From Psychrobacillus lasiicapitis (lineage in GTDB: Bacteria > Bacillota > Bacilli > Bacillales_A > Planococcaceae): a stretch of DNA of 64,000 nt. A program made the translations under genes and the position numbers. Numbering within the stretch: the first letter of the stretch is position 1; the number at the start of each line of letters is the position of its first letter. The notes under the pieces are model-generated. The model saw nothing but the letters and a program-made list of their open reading frames with translations, searched no databases and had not been told where the DNA came from. The stretch is from assembly GCF_006861795.1 (NCBI RefSeq), contig NZ_VDGH01000001.1:252117-316116 (forward strand). The letters are read 5' to 3'. This document shows positions 8,946 through 15,986 of the stretch, in pieces.

Positions 8946-9162
8946 CATGAGATTCTGCGAAGGGATCTCACACACATAAAATTTCCCTCTAATGCGGAAT
9001 TTATACTCATAATCGTAAATAACATTACTTAAAGAACTTAAAGAACATTCCCCCGAACAGTGCTTTGCTTACCATTTTCAAACCGTGTAAGGATATATAT
9101 CAGCTTTTCACACATAATAATTTTGATCGAATAAATTTATTATCATGACAAGGAGTGCAATA

Positions 9163-9675
9163 ATGGGAATTCTAAGCGGGAATCCAAAAGACGAACCTTT
9201 ACACTATGGTGAAGTGTTTACTTTATGGACAAATTTAGCTACAAATAATGGTTTAATCGCTGCATATCAGACCTTTGCTAATCATACAGGCGATAAAGAT
9301 TTAGAAAAGATTCTGGAAGAATCGATCCAATGTATGAAAGACGAAAATAAACAAATTGAAACTATTGTTAAAATTAATGGTATTGGACTACCACCCGCGC
9401 CTCCTGAACGTCCAGAAGCAAGAATAGAGGACATTCCTCCAGGAGCACGATTTAACGATCCTGAGATCAGTGCTGCACTTTCAATGGATAGCGCTGCCGG
9501 TTTAGTTGCATGTAGCAAAGCTATGGGTATGTCTATTAGAGAAGATATTGCATTGATGTACAGTCAGTTTCATATGAGCAGAGCACAAATAGGTGCCAAA
9601 TTATTGCGCTTAAACAAGGATAAAGGATGGCTTGTCCCTCCACCACTACACTACAGCTCTCCAGAAAAAGAATAA
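9163..9675 (+). CDS. DUF3231 family protein
   Basis: The product is a 170-residue protein of the DUF3231 family, common in spore-forming Bacillales and probably a ferritin-like helical bundle. Its function is unknown. It begins MGILSGNPKDEPLHYGE; the start ATG at 9163 is preceded by AAGGAG at 9150-9155, so the earlier in-frame ATG at 9145 is rejected. A Pro-rich linker (LPPAPPERPEARIEDIPPG) separates two predicted helical halves, and Met/His residues (MYSQFHMSRAQIGAKLL) sit in the second. It is followed at once by the structured tandem repeats starting at 9677. Confidence 0.85.
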   Translation: MGILSGNPKDEPLHYGEVFTLWTNLATNNGLIAAYQTFANHTGDKDLEKILEESIQCMKDENKQIETIVKINGIGLPPAPPERPEARIEDIPPGARFNDPEISAALSMDSAAGLVACSKAMGMSIREDIALMYSQFHMSRAQIGAKLLRLNKDKGWLVPPPLHYSSPEKE

Positions 9676-9676
9676 A

Positions 9677-9988
9677 GTGAAACTCTTCAATCAGTCGGGG
9701 TTTCCGACGCACAGGACGTGCTAGTGCGGACGTTGCGATATGAACGTCGCGCTTTTAGTCCCCGTCATCCCCCACTGATTGTTAGTTGAGGCCCACACGA
9801 TGTGGGGCTCACAGACGTGGCAAACGCTCTTTTATTTTGCGACGAGCTTTGCGCAGGAGCAACACGATGTTGCGTACTTAGTATGCGATCATCCAATCGG
9901 GCTTTTACGGGCAGTTGATCTCCCACTTATCTTTTTGCTTTCTTAAATCTTGAATTGGGAGTCTTACTGTCCGTTAATGCGGGATAAG
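9677..9988 (+). repeat. Structured tandem repeat, unit 1 (long, diverged)
   Basis: The unit starts GTGAAACT and ends GCGGGATAAG, like units 2 and 3, but carries about 100 extra bases. Four hairpins are visible: AATCAGT with ACTGATT; GAG-CCCACA-CGA-TGTGGG-CTC; GCAACA-CGA-TGTTGC; and ACGGGCAG with CTGTCCGT enclosing CTCCCA and TGGGAG. Two helix positions differ from unit 2 by paired, compensatory changes (T9691-A9778 and A9789-T9809). Confidence 0.85.
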
Positions 9989-10201
9989 GTGAAACTTCAA
10001 ACAGTGGGGGTTATCTTCATCCCCCACTGTTTGTTTGTTGTGTCCCACACGATGTGGGTCACACAGACGTTGCAACACGATGTTGCGTACTTAGTCTGGG
10101 ATCATTTCATCGGGCTTTTACGGGCAGTTGATCTCCCACTTATCTTTTTGCTTTCTTAAATCTTGAAATGGGAGTCTTACTGCCCGTTAATGCGGGATAA
10201 G
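9989..10201 (+). repeat. Structured tandem repeat, unit 2
   Basis: A 213-bp unit nearly identical to unit 3. Helices are AAACAGT with ACTGTTT extended by five G-C pairs; GTG-CCCACA-CGA-TGTGGG-CAC; GCAACA-CGA-TGTTGC; and ACGGGCAG with CTGCCCGT. Each of the two short hairpins has a CGA loop. Confidence 0.85.
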
Positions 10202-10413
10202 GTGAAACTTCAAACAGTGGGGGTTATCTTCATCCCCCACTGTTTGTTAGTTGTGTCCCACACGATGTGGGTCACACAGACGTTGCAACACGATGTTGCG
10301 TACTTAGTCTGGGATCATTTCATCGGGCTTTTACGGGCAGATGATCTCCCACTTATCTTTTTGCTTTCTTAAATCTTGAATTGGGACTCTTACTGTCCGT
10401 AATGCGGGATAAA
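10202..10413 (+). repeat. Structured tandem repeat, unit 3
   Basis: A 212-bp unit that differs from unit 2 at a handful of positions, including one base lost in the terminal CCGTTAATGCGGG. The outer helix of the last hairpin is kept by a G-U pair (CTGTCCGT instead of CTGCCCGT). After GCGGGATAAA the similarity stops. Confidence 0.85.
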
Positions 10414-10577
10414 AATTATTTGGGCAAGCTAACGTTAGTTGCCCTTTTAATATGAATTCACCATTTTTATCACTTTAGCAGACGAAATTTGGGATATACC
10501 TCACTCAAAATGTCATATAGTTAATTGAATAAAAAAATTATAATAAGTTAATGCTTAGAAAAAAGAAGGAGAAAAAG

Positions 10578-10757
10578 ATGACAAAATTAGAGTTAACCAT
10601 AAATGATTTTTATGCCGAAACCCTTAACGAAATAGTACAACAATTCAATGAACTAGTCCCTGCACATGCCTCTTATTCATATTCAGTGCAAGATGTTATT
10701 GAGTTGTTAATCATTAAAGAATATGTCAATTACGAAACAATAATTAGAAGACCTTGA
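10578..10757 (+). CDS. Small hypothetical protein, 59 residues
   Basis: The product begins MTKLELTINDFYAETLNEIV and is soluble, acidic and probably helical. The size and the pattern of a short strand followed by two helices recall ribbon-helix-helix DNA-binding proteins, but no clear signature is present. The ATG at 10578 follows AAGAAGGAGA, so the upstream ATG at 10551 is not used. A terminator overlaps the last codons. It lies between the structured repeats and the yjcZ gene. Confidence 0.6.
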   Translation: MTKLELTINDFYAETLNEIVQQFNELVPAHASYSYSVQDVIELLIIKEYVNYETIIRRP

Positions 10758-10774
10758 AAAGGGTCTATTTTTTT
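10749..10774 (+). terminator. Terminator of the 59-residue gene
   Basis: AGACC and GGTCT pair around a short loop and are followed by ATTTTTTTG. The left arm overlaps the end of the coding region. Confidence 0.75.
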
Positions 10775-10875
10775 GCGTTTTTTTGTTCTTCAAACGACAC
10801 TTAATAATTGAAATACGTATTATTATGATATAACTTCATTTCATATATTATTTCTTTGAACTCGCATCCCTATCG

Positions 10876-10980
10876 AATGGATTTCATCCATTTCTCAGGG
10901 GCATCTGCCCCGGTGCTTTTTCAAACGATGAATAAGCTACTTTATAACTGAAGAGCACGTCACACCACTTTTAGCTGTGT
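10876..10980 (+). other. Hairpin cluster, possible small RNA
   Basis: Within the 320-bp gap before yjcZ there are four consecutive helices: AATGGAT/ATCCATT with a TTC loop, GGGGC/GCCCC with an ATCT loop, GTGCT/AGCAC with adjacent TTC/GAA pairing, and ACAC/GTGT near 10962-10980. No open frame with a ribosome site covers the region. No known RNA family was recognised; the rest of 10775-11080 holds nothing else I can name. Confidence 0.35.
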
Positions 10981-11080
10981 CTCCAGTTGTTTTAAACGAT
11001 CTACTTAAAACTAAAAATGAATCGGATTACCTTTAGAGTTGTTATAAAAGGTATTGTCCCAAATATAGGGGGTGTTCGGA

Positions 11081-11203
11081 ATGGGAGAAGCGGTTAACGG
11101 CGGCGGCGGTTATGGAAATGGTGCAGGATTCGCTTTACTAGTGGTTCTATTTATTCTTTTGATTATTATTGGTGCAAGTTTCTTAGGTAACGGTTATTAC
11201 TAA
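11081..11203 (+). CDS. YjcZ family sporulation protein
   Basis: The product is a 40-residue membrane peptide of the YjcZ family found in Bacillus-type spore formers. It has the usual layout: a Gly-rich N-terminus ([19 protein letters not shown]), one membrane helix and a short GNGYY tail. The ATG at 11081 is preceded by a G-rich ribosome site (GGGGGTG). It has its own terminator. The family is associated with sporulation, but its role in the spore is not established. Confidence 0.85.
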   Translation: MGEAVNGGGGYGNGAGFALLVVLFILLIIIGASFLGNGYY

Positions 11204-11241
11204 TTACAATGGGCTTTGCACTAAAATTTTCATTATAATCT

Positions 11242-11272
11242 AAGACAGGTTTTTAACCTGTCTTTCGTTTTT
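11242..11272 (+). terminator. Terminator of the yjcZ-like gene
   Basis: AAGACAGGTT and AACCTGTCTT pair, followed by TCGTTTTTT. Confidence 0.85.
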
Positions 11273-11281
11273 TAGCATAAA

Positions 11282-11311
11282 TAAAAACACCGTTCTTATT
11301 GGAACGATGTT
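11282..11311 (-). terminator. Terminator of the small lipoprotein gene
   Basis: On the minus strand AACATCGTTCC pairs with GAACGGTGTT (one mismatch), followed by TTTATT. Confidence 0.75.
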
Positions 11312-11332
11312 CATATAATTATATATCTTTTC

Positions 11333-11473
11333 TTATTGACTGTTATCTTCTTGCTGCTCTGAAGGTTCTTCGCTTGGATCTGGCTCATCTTCATCCACAC
11401 CATCGCAGCCGAACAACAAACCAACCGATAAAAAACCCGTCAATAGAGCAAAAATATATCTTTTATGCTTCAT
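11333..11473 (-). CDS. Small lipoprotein, 46 residues
   Basis: The frame begins at the ATG at 11473, after GGAGGGA with an eight-base gap. The protein starts MKHKRYIFALLTGFLSVG and has a lipobox LFGC with the lipidated Cys at residue 23. The mature part is only 24 residues and is almost entirely Asp, Glu, Pro, Ser and Gln (DEDEPDPSEEPSEQQED). It should be a membrane-anchored acidic peptide on the outside of the cell. No family was recognised. A terminator follows. Such short acidic lipoproteins are easily missed by gene finders. Confidence 0.75.
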   Translation of the reverse strand: MKHKRYIFALLTGFLSVGLLFGCDGVDEDEPDPSEEPSEQQEDNSQ

Positions 11474-11590
11474 CCTATTAATCCCTCCACTCCGTATTTG
11501 TTCCTATTACTTTGCCCTGTTTCTTTCAAAATATTTATGAAATATTTATTTATCAACTCCGGCTAAGAAGTAATGGAGATAGGACAAGCA

Positions 11591-12016
11591 TTACTTAAAC
11601 AATTCCTTATAAGCTAAAGCCTTTAGCGCAAGCATCTCTTCGTCTGTTAATTTACTTTCAAACTGATTATAAAGTGCTTGCTTTTCTTCTGCGTTCATCC
11701 CGTTTTTGGCTTTTGCTTGGATCTCTTGCAATTCGCTTATATTAAATTTTTTAAGCAATACCCTCGTAGCTTCTTCTTTTGTTTGGAATGGTAGCTGACT
11801 ACTATCTACATTTTTGCCTTCTTCTATAAATGCCTGTAATTGTGGGTCATTCTTTATTTCTTGTTTTATATTTTCCAATTGACCACTATCTTCAAGTTCA
11901 ACCGTTACTTTTTCCATTACTTGATCTGCGATTAGTTTAGGTACAAAATAGTATGCGGCAATGCCAATAATTCCAATTATGACAATGAAACCAAAAAGTA
12001 CTTTCAATAACTTCAA
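11591..12016 (-). CDS. Single-pass membrane protein of unknown function
   Basis: A TTG at 12016 lies right after GAAGGAGGAAAAAGG and gives a 141-residue protein beginning MKLLKVLFGFIVIIGIIG. The longer frame from 12070 would put extra residues before this ribosome site and is less likely. One membrane helix lies at residues 5-28; the rest is an extracytoplasmic helical domain rich in Glu, Lys and Gln, without Cys. I recognise no family. It is preceded by a small membrane-protein gene on the same strand, separated by a terminator. Confidence 0.7.
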   Translation of the reverse strand: MKLLKVLFGFIVIIGIIGIAAYYFVPKLIADQVMEKVTVELEDSGQLENIKQEIKNDPQLQAFIEEGKNVDSSQLPFQTKEEATRVLLKKFNISELQEIQAKAKNGMNAEEKQALYNQFESKLTDEEMLALKALAYKELFK

Positions 12017-12074
12017 CCTTTTTCCTCCTTCGACTGAATTATTATAGGATGGACTATAGTTATTGTACACATAG

Positions 12075-12099
12075 AAAAAGCACCTTCCAAGATGCTTTT
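12075..12099 (-). terminator. Terminator between two small membrane-protein genes
   Basis: On the minus strand AAAAGCA and TGCTTTTTC pair around about ten bases, just after the 83-residue gene. Confidence 0.65.
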
Positions 12100-12122
12100 A
12101 GTCATTTCCGTATTATTCGCCT

Positions 12123-12374
12123 TTATATAGTTTTACTACTTTTTAGTTTGTATTCAGATATTTTATAATCGACAAACGCTCCAATGACTCCAAGAGGAAG
12201 TCCACCAGCAGATATAGAAAGTAATACAGTAAACAAACTGAGAGTGTCCATCTTATAAAACAATAATAAAAGAACGGAGAGCGTTCCTAATATGGTGAAC
12301 AAAATGGAAAAGTAGTAGGTGATATGTATTTCATTTTTTATATTCGCTTTTTTTTCGATTATTTCCTCACTCAT
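12123..12374 (-). CDS. Two-helix small membrane protein
   Basis: The product has 83 residues with two predicted membrane helices (about residues 20-40 and 47-67) joined by a short loop (YKMDTLS). The N-terminus MSEEIIEKKANIKNEIH and the C-terminus are charged and probably cytoplasmic. The ATG at 12374 follows GGAGGAGT, a strong ribosome site. No family was recognised. It lies between an esterase gene and another small membrane-protein gene, all on the minus strand but each with its own terminator. Confidence 0.7.
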   Translation of the reverse strand: MSEEIIEKKANIKNEIHITYYFSILFTILGTLSVLLLLFYKMDTLSLFTVLLSISAGGLPLGVIGAFVDYKISEYKLKSSKTI

Positions 12375-12491
12375 ATTACTCCTCCGTTCATCATAGCATC
12401 CCTTATCCTTCTTATTATTTACTTATTACTCATTATTTAAACGCATTTAACGTAAAAAGTAGTTTGAAAATTAAATCAAATAGAAAGAAAA

Positions 12492-12522
12492 AAACATCAT
12501 TCAAATATAAGGAATGATGTTT
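12492..12522 (-). terminator. Terminator of the esterase gene
   Basis: AAACATCATTC and GAATGATGTTT form an 11-bp stem around a nine-base loop; the minus strand continues TTTTTTCTTT. Confidence 0.85.
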
Positions 12523-12566
12523 CTAATATATGATAGGCTTCCATAATGGTTAATAAGCTGCATTGT

Positions 12567-13331
12567 TTACACAACAGCACGAACATCTTCTGTCCAGTCT
12601 AGTTGGTTTAAAAATGCATAGACGTCTTCGCATACTTTATCTTTTTCTTTTCCTGTTGTAATAATATGCCCAGATTCTTCATACCAAATAATTTCTTTCG
12701 TATCCGTTTCGACTTGTTCTAAGATAAATGATGCACTTTCTTTATAAATAACCCCATCTAAAGCGCCTTGTAAAACAAGAGTCGGAGAAGAAATCGCTGG
12801 TAAATCCGTACAAGCGTCTTCGATGAAAGATTGTACTTCACTTAAAGAATCCAAAGGACTATCCTTTAACGCTTCCAGTTCTTGAATAATGACTTCTCTA
12901 GATTTTCCTTCAAAGGATTTATACACTTTAGCATAATTGTATAGACGGTCAAACAAACCATCTGTATTGCTGCGTTTAATCGGAGCACACATAGAGACGA
13001 TAGCTTTGACAGGAAATTCTTCTGCTATTTTCAACGAAAAAACGCCCCCTAAAGAAATACCTGCTACTGCTATTTCTTTATAACCTTGATTTTTTAAATA
13101 ATTGTATCCATCTAGAACATCTTGCCACCACTGTGCAGGCGTTGTTTGTAATAATGCCTCAGGTGCTTCGCCATGTCCACGGTACATCGGCGCATGACAA
13201 GTGAATCCTCTCTTGTGTAAATACTCCCCTAATCGTTTTACATCTTTCGTACTTCCCGTGAATCCATGCAGTAAAAGGACAGCTCGATTTCCCCCTACAA
13301 ATGTAAAAGATTTAGGCGCGACTAGTTTCAT
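12567..13331 (-). CDS. Carboxylesterase, Est30 type (alpha/beta hydrolase)
   Basis: The 254-residue cytosolic esterase hydrolyses short- to medium-chain acyl esters. It follows the Geobacillus Est30 pattern closely: VLLLHGFTGS (oxyanion hole, residues 18-27), nucleophile Ser93 in GISLGG, acid Asp in LQGALDG and the catalytic His in EESGHIIT. Length matches the family. The ATG at 13331 follows AAGGGGA. It is transcribed away from the LysR gene at 13460 and could be its target, though that is only positional inference. The physiological substrate is unknown; Est30-type enzymes are often annotated as YvaK. Confidence 0.88.
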   Translation of the reverse strand: MKLVAPKSFTFVGGNRAVLLLHGFTGSTKDVKRLGEYLHKRGFTCHAPMYRGHGEAPEALLQTTPAQWWQDVLDGYNYLKNQGYKEIAVAGISLGGVFSLKIAEEFPVKAIVSMCAPIKRSNTDGLFDRLYNYAKVYKSFEGKSREVIIQELEALKDSPLDSLSEVQSFIEDACTDLPAISSPTLVLQGALDGVIYKESASFILEQVETDTKEIIWYEESGHIITTGKEKDKVCEDVYAFLNQLDWTEDVRAVV

Positions 13332-13378
13332 TTTAATATCCCCTTTAGTGTGATAGCTTATTGATTCTTATCCTATCA

Positions 13379-13407
13379 TTGACTATCCATAAAGTATAAT
13401 TTATTAT
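13379..13407 (+). promoter_or_regulatory. Sigma-A promoter of the LysR gene
   Basis: -35 TTGACT (13379), a 17-bp spacer and -10 TATTAT (13402) lie upstream of the LysR start. Confidence 0.6.
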
Positions 13408-13459
13408 TTTTATAAATAAGATGCACAAAAGGTATCAATTGAATGAGGAGATGTTTCGA

Positions 13460-14347
13460 ATGGAATGGCAACGACTAGAATATTTTCAAACGCTCGCAAA
13501 TGTTCAACATATGACACGGGCCGCTGAACTATTGTCCATATCACAACCGGCATTAAGCCGCTCCATTGCAAGTTTAGAAGAAGAAATTGGGGTTCCTCTT
13601 TTTGATCGTCAAGGTCGCTCCATTATTCTAAATCGATATGGAACAATGTTTTTAGAAAGGGTTAACAGAATTATGAGTGAAATGAGCGATGGATTAAATG
13701 ATATTCAGCAGTTAATTGATCCAGAGCAAGGAGAAATAACCCTTGGCTTTTTACATACGCTTGGAACGAGTACAGTTCCAAATATTATTCGTGCATTTCA
13801 TTACAAATATCCCCATATAACATTTCAATTTAAACAAAACCATACGCACACTTTATTAAAACAGCTTAAATCAGGGGAATTGGATCTTTGCTTAGTTGCA
13901 TCTATTGACTATGAAAAGCCAATTGACTGGATAGAATTATGGCGTGATGAGTTATTTGTTATTGTTCCCATCCATCATCCTCTCGCAAATCGAAAAAGCA
14001 TTTCAATAAATGAACTAATTCACGAGTCTTTTATTTCCATGAAAAAAGGATATGCACTACGTAAAACAACGGATAGTATATTTTCTAATACGAACTTATT
14101 GCCGAATATTGCATTTGAAGGGGACGAAGTAGCTACTGTTGCAGGTTTTGTATCCGCAGGTCTCGGTTTTTCGATATTACCAGATGGGGAGGAAATAAAT
14201 CCGCGGAAAATTGCTAAACTACGAATTGAGGACATGGTATGTGAACGGGTAATTGGTATGGCTCGGGTGGAGAATCGCTATTTATCGCCTGCCGCGACTA
14301 ATTTTCAACAATTCATTTTCGACTATTTTTTCAAAGAGAAGAAGTAA
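13460..14347 (+). CDS. LysR family transcriptional regulator
   Basis: The product has 295 residues. A winged helix-turn-helix lies at about 3-62 (TRAAELLSISQPALSRSIAS), followed by an effector-binding domain of periplasmic-binding-protein fold (GEITLGFLHTLGTS onward). The start ATG at 13460 is placed nine bases after GAGGAG; the ATG at 13451 abuts the ribosome site. It belongs to the GltC/YybE-like branch by its N-terminus (MEWQRLEYF). It is divergent from the esterase gene. The inducer is unknown. Downstream lies the 21-bp array A2. Confidence 0.88.
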   Translation: MEWQRLEYFQTLANVQHMTRAAELLSISQPALSRSIASLEEEIGVPLFDRQGRSIILNRYGTMFLERVNRIMSEMSDGLNDIQQLIDPEQGEITLGFLHTLGTSTVPNIIRAFHYKYPHITFQFKQNHTHTLLKQLKSGELDLCLVASIDYEKPIDWIELWRDELFVIVPIHHPLANRKSISINELIHESFISMKKGYALRKTTDSIFSNTNLLPNIAFEGDEVATVAGFVSAGLGFSILPDGEEINPRKIAKLRIEDMVCERVIGMARVENRYLSPAATNFQQFIFDYFFKEKK

Positions 14348-14410
14348 TATAACATTATCGAGTCAAGTGATTGGCTTCTCACTCCAAGTAAACTTGCTAT
14401 TTTAAAGGAT

Positions 14411-14518
14411 GGTTGCTTTCAACAGCAAATTGGTTGCTCTTATTAGTAGTTTGGTTGCTTTACAGACAGAATTGTTTGCCTTCAGTAACTGATTGGTTGC
14501 CCTTATCCATTAACTGGA
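14411..14518 (-). repeat. 21-bp-period array A2 (GGTTGC core)
   Basis: Cores start at 14411, 14432, 14453, 14474 and 14495 (GGTTGC, with GTTTGC at the fourth), each exactly 21 bp from the last. The array closes with GCCCTTATCCATTAACTGGA, the same closing sequence as A1 and A5. The spacers are unrelated in sequence. Confidence 0.85.
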
Positions 14519-14635
14519 TAATTATGTAGCTAGATGCTTCCTGTTATAGGAGATAGCGCATGAGAGTTATCGGATTCTCACAACTTGAATAAACGTATTC
14601 ACACCTCTAAATCTTCTAAAGTTTTCTAACCAACA

Positions 14636-14671
14636 AAAAAAGCCTCACTCTTCAACGTGAGGCTTATATAT
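14636..14671. terminator. Bidirectional terminator
   Basis: AAGCCTCAC and GTGAGGCTT pair around TCTTCAAC; an A-run precedes and a T-rich stretch follows, so it can act on both strands between the convergent LysR and ypgR genes. Confidence 0.7.
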
Positions 14672-14682
14672 TTAGCGATTGT

Positions 14683-14735
14683 GTAAGAAATTCGAAGGGA
14701 GATCTTCTAACAGGTTACCAGGCCTGTTTTCTTAC
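14683..14735. other. Compact three-way-junction RNA candidate
   Basis: GTAAGAAA (14683-14690) pairs with TTTCTTAC (14728-14735). Inside lie two hairpins: GAAG/GATCTTC around 14694-14707, and AACAGG/CCTGTT at 14709-14728. Together they form a closed 53-nt fold in the gap upstream of nothing and downstream of ypgR. It could be a complex terminator or a small RNA. Confidence 0.35.
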
Positions 14736-14849
14736 GTCTCTAGAATAACATGGATTTTTGAAAGTTCCATGCTTAAATGTTGCATATAGAACATGTATTA
14801 ACCATGAGTGGAAATACTTGCACGAAGAGGAAAAACCACTTGAAGCTTA

Positions 14850-15965
14850 TTATTTTCGTGCTTCACTCATTTGCTTCCAAACAGATCCTTTTGCTTCTTC
14901 TCCGTCTTCAATACGCGCGATTGCCATACGAATTTGAAGCTTCACTTCATATTCTTTATCCTCCATCGCTTCTTTCAAGGCAGGAAGTGCATCTGTTTCA
15001 CCTACTTCATAGAAGTACATAGCTGCTCTCCAACGAACGAGTTTGTTTTTATCGAATAAGGCAACCTTCATCGCATCTGCAAATTGTTCAAAGCCTAAAT
15101 CACTCATTGCGTCTCCAGCTGTTCGTCGTACAGCACCACTTTTATCCTTTAATGCTATTTCTAAATAAGGAATGACTGCTTCATTTTCTATTAGTCCAAG
15201 GTATACAGTCGCTAGACGACGAATGGATACTTGTTCGTCCTCCACTGCTTTTGCTAAGATTGGCAGATCTTCTAATTCAGGGTTGATCAAATTATTCAGT
15301 AATTGAAATCGTTTTTCCCAATCACTTACTTCAAATTGTTCTAACGTAAAAGGAACGCGTACTGCCGCCTTTTCTTCCTCATTTTTATCTTTTTCTTCGA
15401 TTAGCTGCTGCAGTTTGCTTTCCGGGAAAGTCGCTTCTAATTCTTTTACTAGTTGTTCTCCAATTTCTTTTTGATCGCCGTATCGAACGCCATAGTCTAC
15501 CCATTTACGAAGCATAATATAGTTTTCTTTGTCACCCTCCATCGCTTCATCTAAAGCTTTGGTAAAACGGTCGGATAAGCCAAAACGGGATTCAGATTCG
15601 CTATCAAACACTTTAACCTGAAGTGGAATCCCTTTATATTGTTGTACATGTACATAAACCTCTCCGTAATGATCCAGTGGCTGTTCACTCGTTTGTTCTT
15701 GATTGTCAGCTCCGAACACATTTTCTACAGAAGCTAAAATAGATTCCCAGCTAAATTTAGCAATACGCTCAATCGCTAGGAAGTCTGCTACATGATAGAC
15801 TCCTTTTACACCTTCAATTGCAAATAGGTCTTTGATTTCTTTTGGCGCATCCTGGATATTGTCTTTTTTATAATTATGGCTTTTACCGAATGGTAGCTCC
15901 TGATCGATAACTACCTTCATCGTATTCGGACTTGGTGTTGGTTCAATTGTAACTATTTTCATCAT
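14850..15965 (-). CDS. ypgR: Conserved virulence factor C family, HEAT-repeat protein
   Basis: The product is a 371-residue cytosolic protein related to B. subtilis YpgR and S. aureus CvfC. Residues 3-90 resemble the Nfu N-terminal domain (PTPSPNTMKVVID, then GVYHVADFLAIER), without the Cys pair of true Nfu scaffolds. A middle domain follows, and residues about 220-360 are HEAT repeats (EDEQVSIRRLATVYLG and similar periodic units). The molecular role is not established; in staphylococci loss affects virulence gene expression. The start follows GGAGG with two adjacent ATGs. It is the last gene of a minus-strand run with the ABC-F and HD-domain genes. Confidence 0.85.
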   Translation of the reverse strand: MMKIVTIEPTPSPNTMKVVIDQELPFGKSHNYKKDNIQDAPKEIKDLFAIEGVKGVYHVADFLAIERIAKFSWESILASVENVFGADNQEQTSEQPLDHYGEVYVHVQQYKGIPLQVKVFDSESESRFGLSDRFTKALDEAMEGDKENYIMLRKWVDYGVRYGDQKEIGEQLVKELEATFPESKLQQLIEEKDKNEEEKAAVRVPFTLEQFEVSDWEKRFQLLNNLINPELEDLPILAKAVEDEQVSIRRLATVYLGLIENEAVIPYLEIALKDKSGAVRRTAGDAMSDLGFEQFADAMKVALFDKNKLVRWRAAMYFYEVGETDALPALKEAMEDKEYEVKLQIRMAIARIEDGEEAKGSVWKQMSEARK

Positions 15966-15986
15966 TTATACCTCCAATAAATATGA

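Larger units (their letters stand above)
14348..14849. other. Gene-free stretch between convergent LysR gene and ypgR
   Basis: It contains, in order, the 21-bp-period array A2, a ten-codon frame with a good ribosome site at 14560 (MRVIGFSQLE, not called), a bidirectional hairpin terminator and a compact three-way-junction candidate. Confidence 0.6.

Noticed and set aside
9950..10372. Two 69-codon frames repeated in structured units 1-3 (beginning MNWESYC and MKWESYC)
   Set aside because: They span unit junctions, lack ribosome sites and only reflect the repeat; the paired changes between units keep hairpins, not codons.
9677..10413. Bacillaceae-1 RNA motif
   Set aside because: The characteristic RUCCU terminal loops are missing; loops here are CGA.
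13451..13459. Alternative ATG for the LysR protein
   Set aside because: It directly abuts GAGGAG, so the ribosome could not use it with normal spacing.
14411..14518. CRISPR array
   Set aside because: The repeats are 6-10 bp cores with 21-bp period, far too short, and no cas genes are near.
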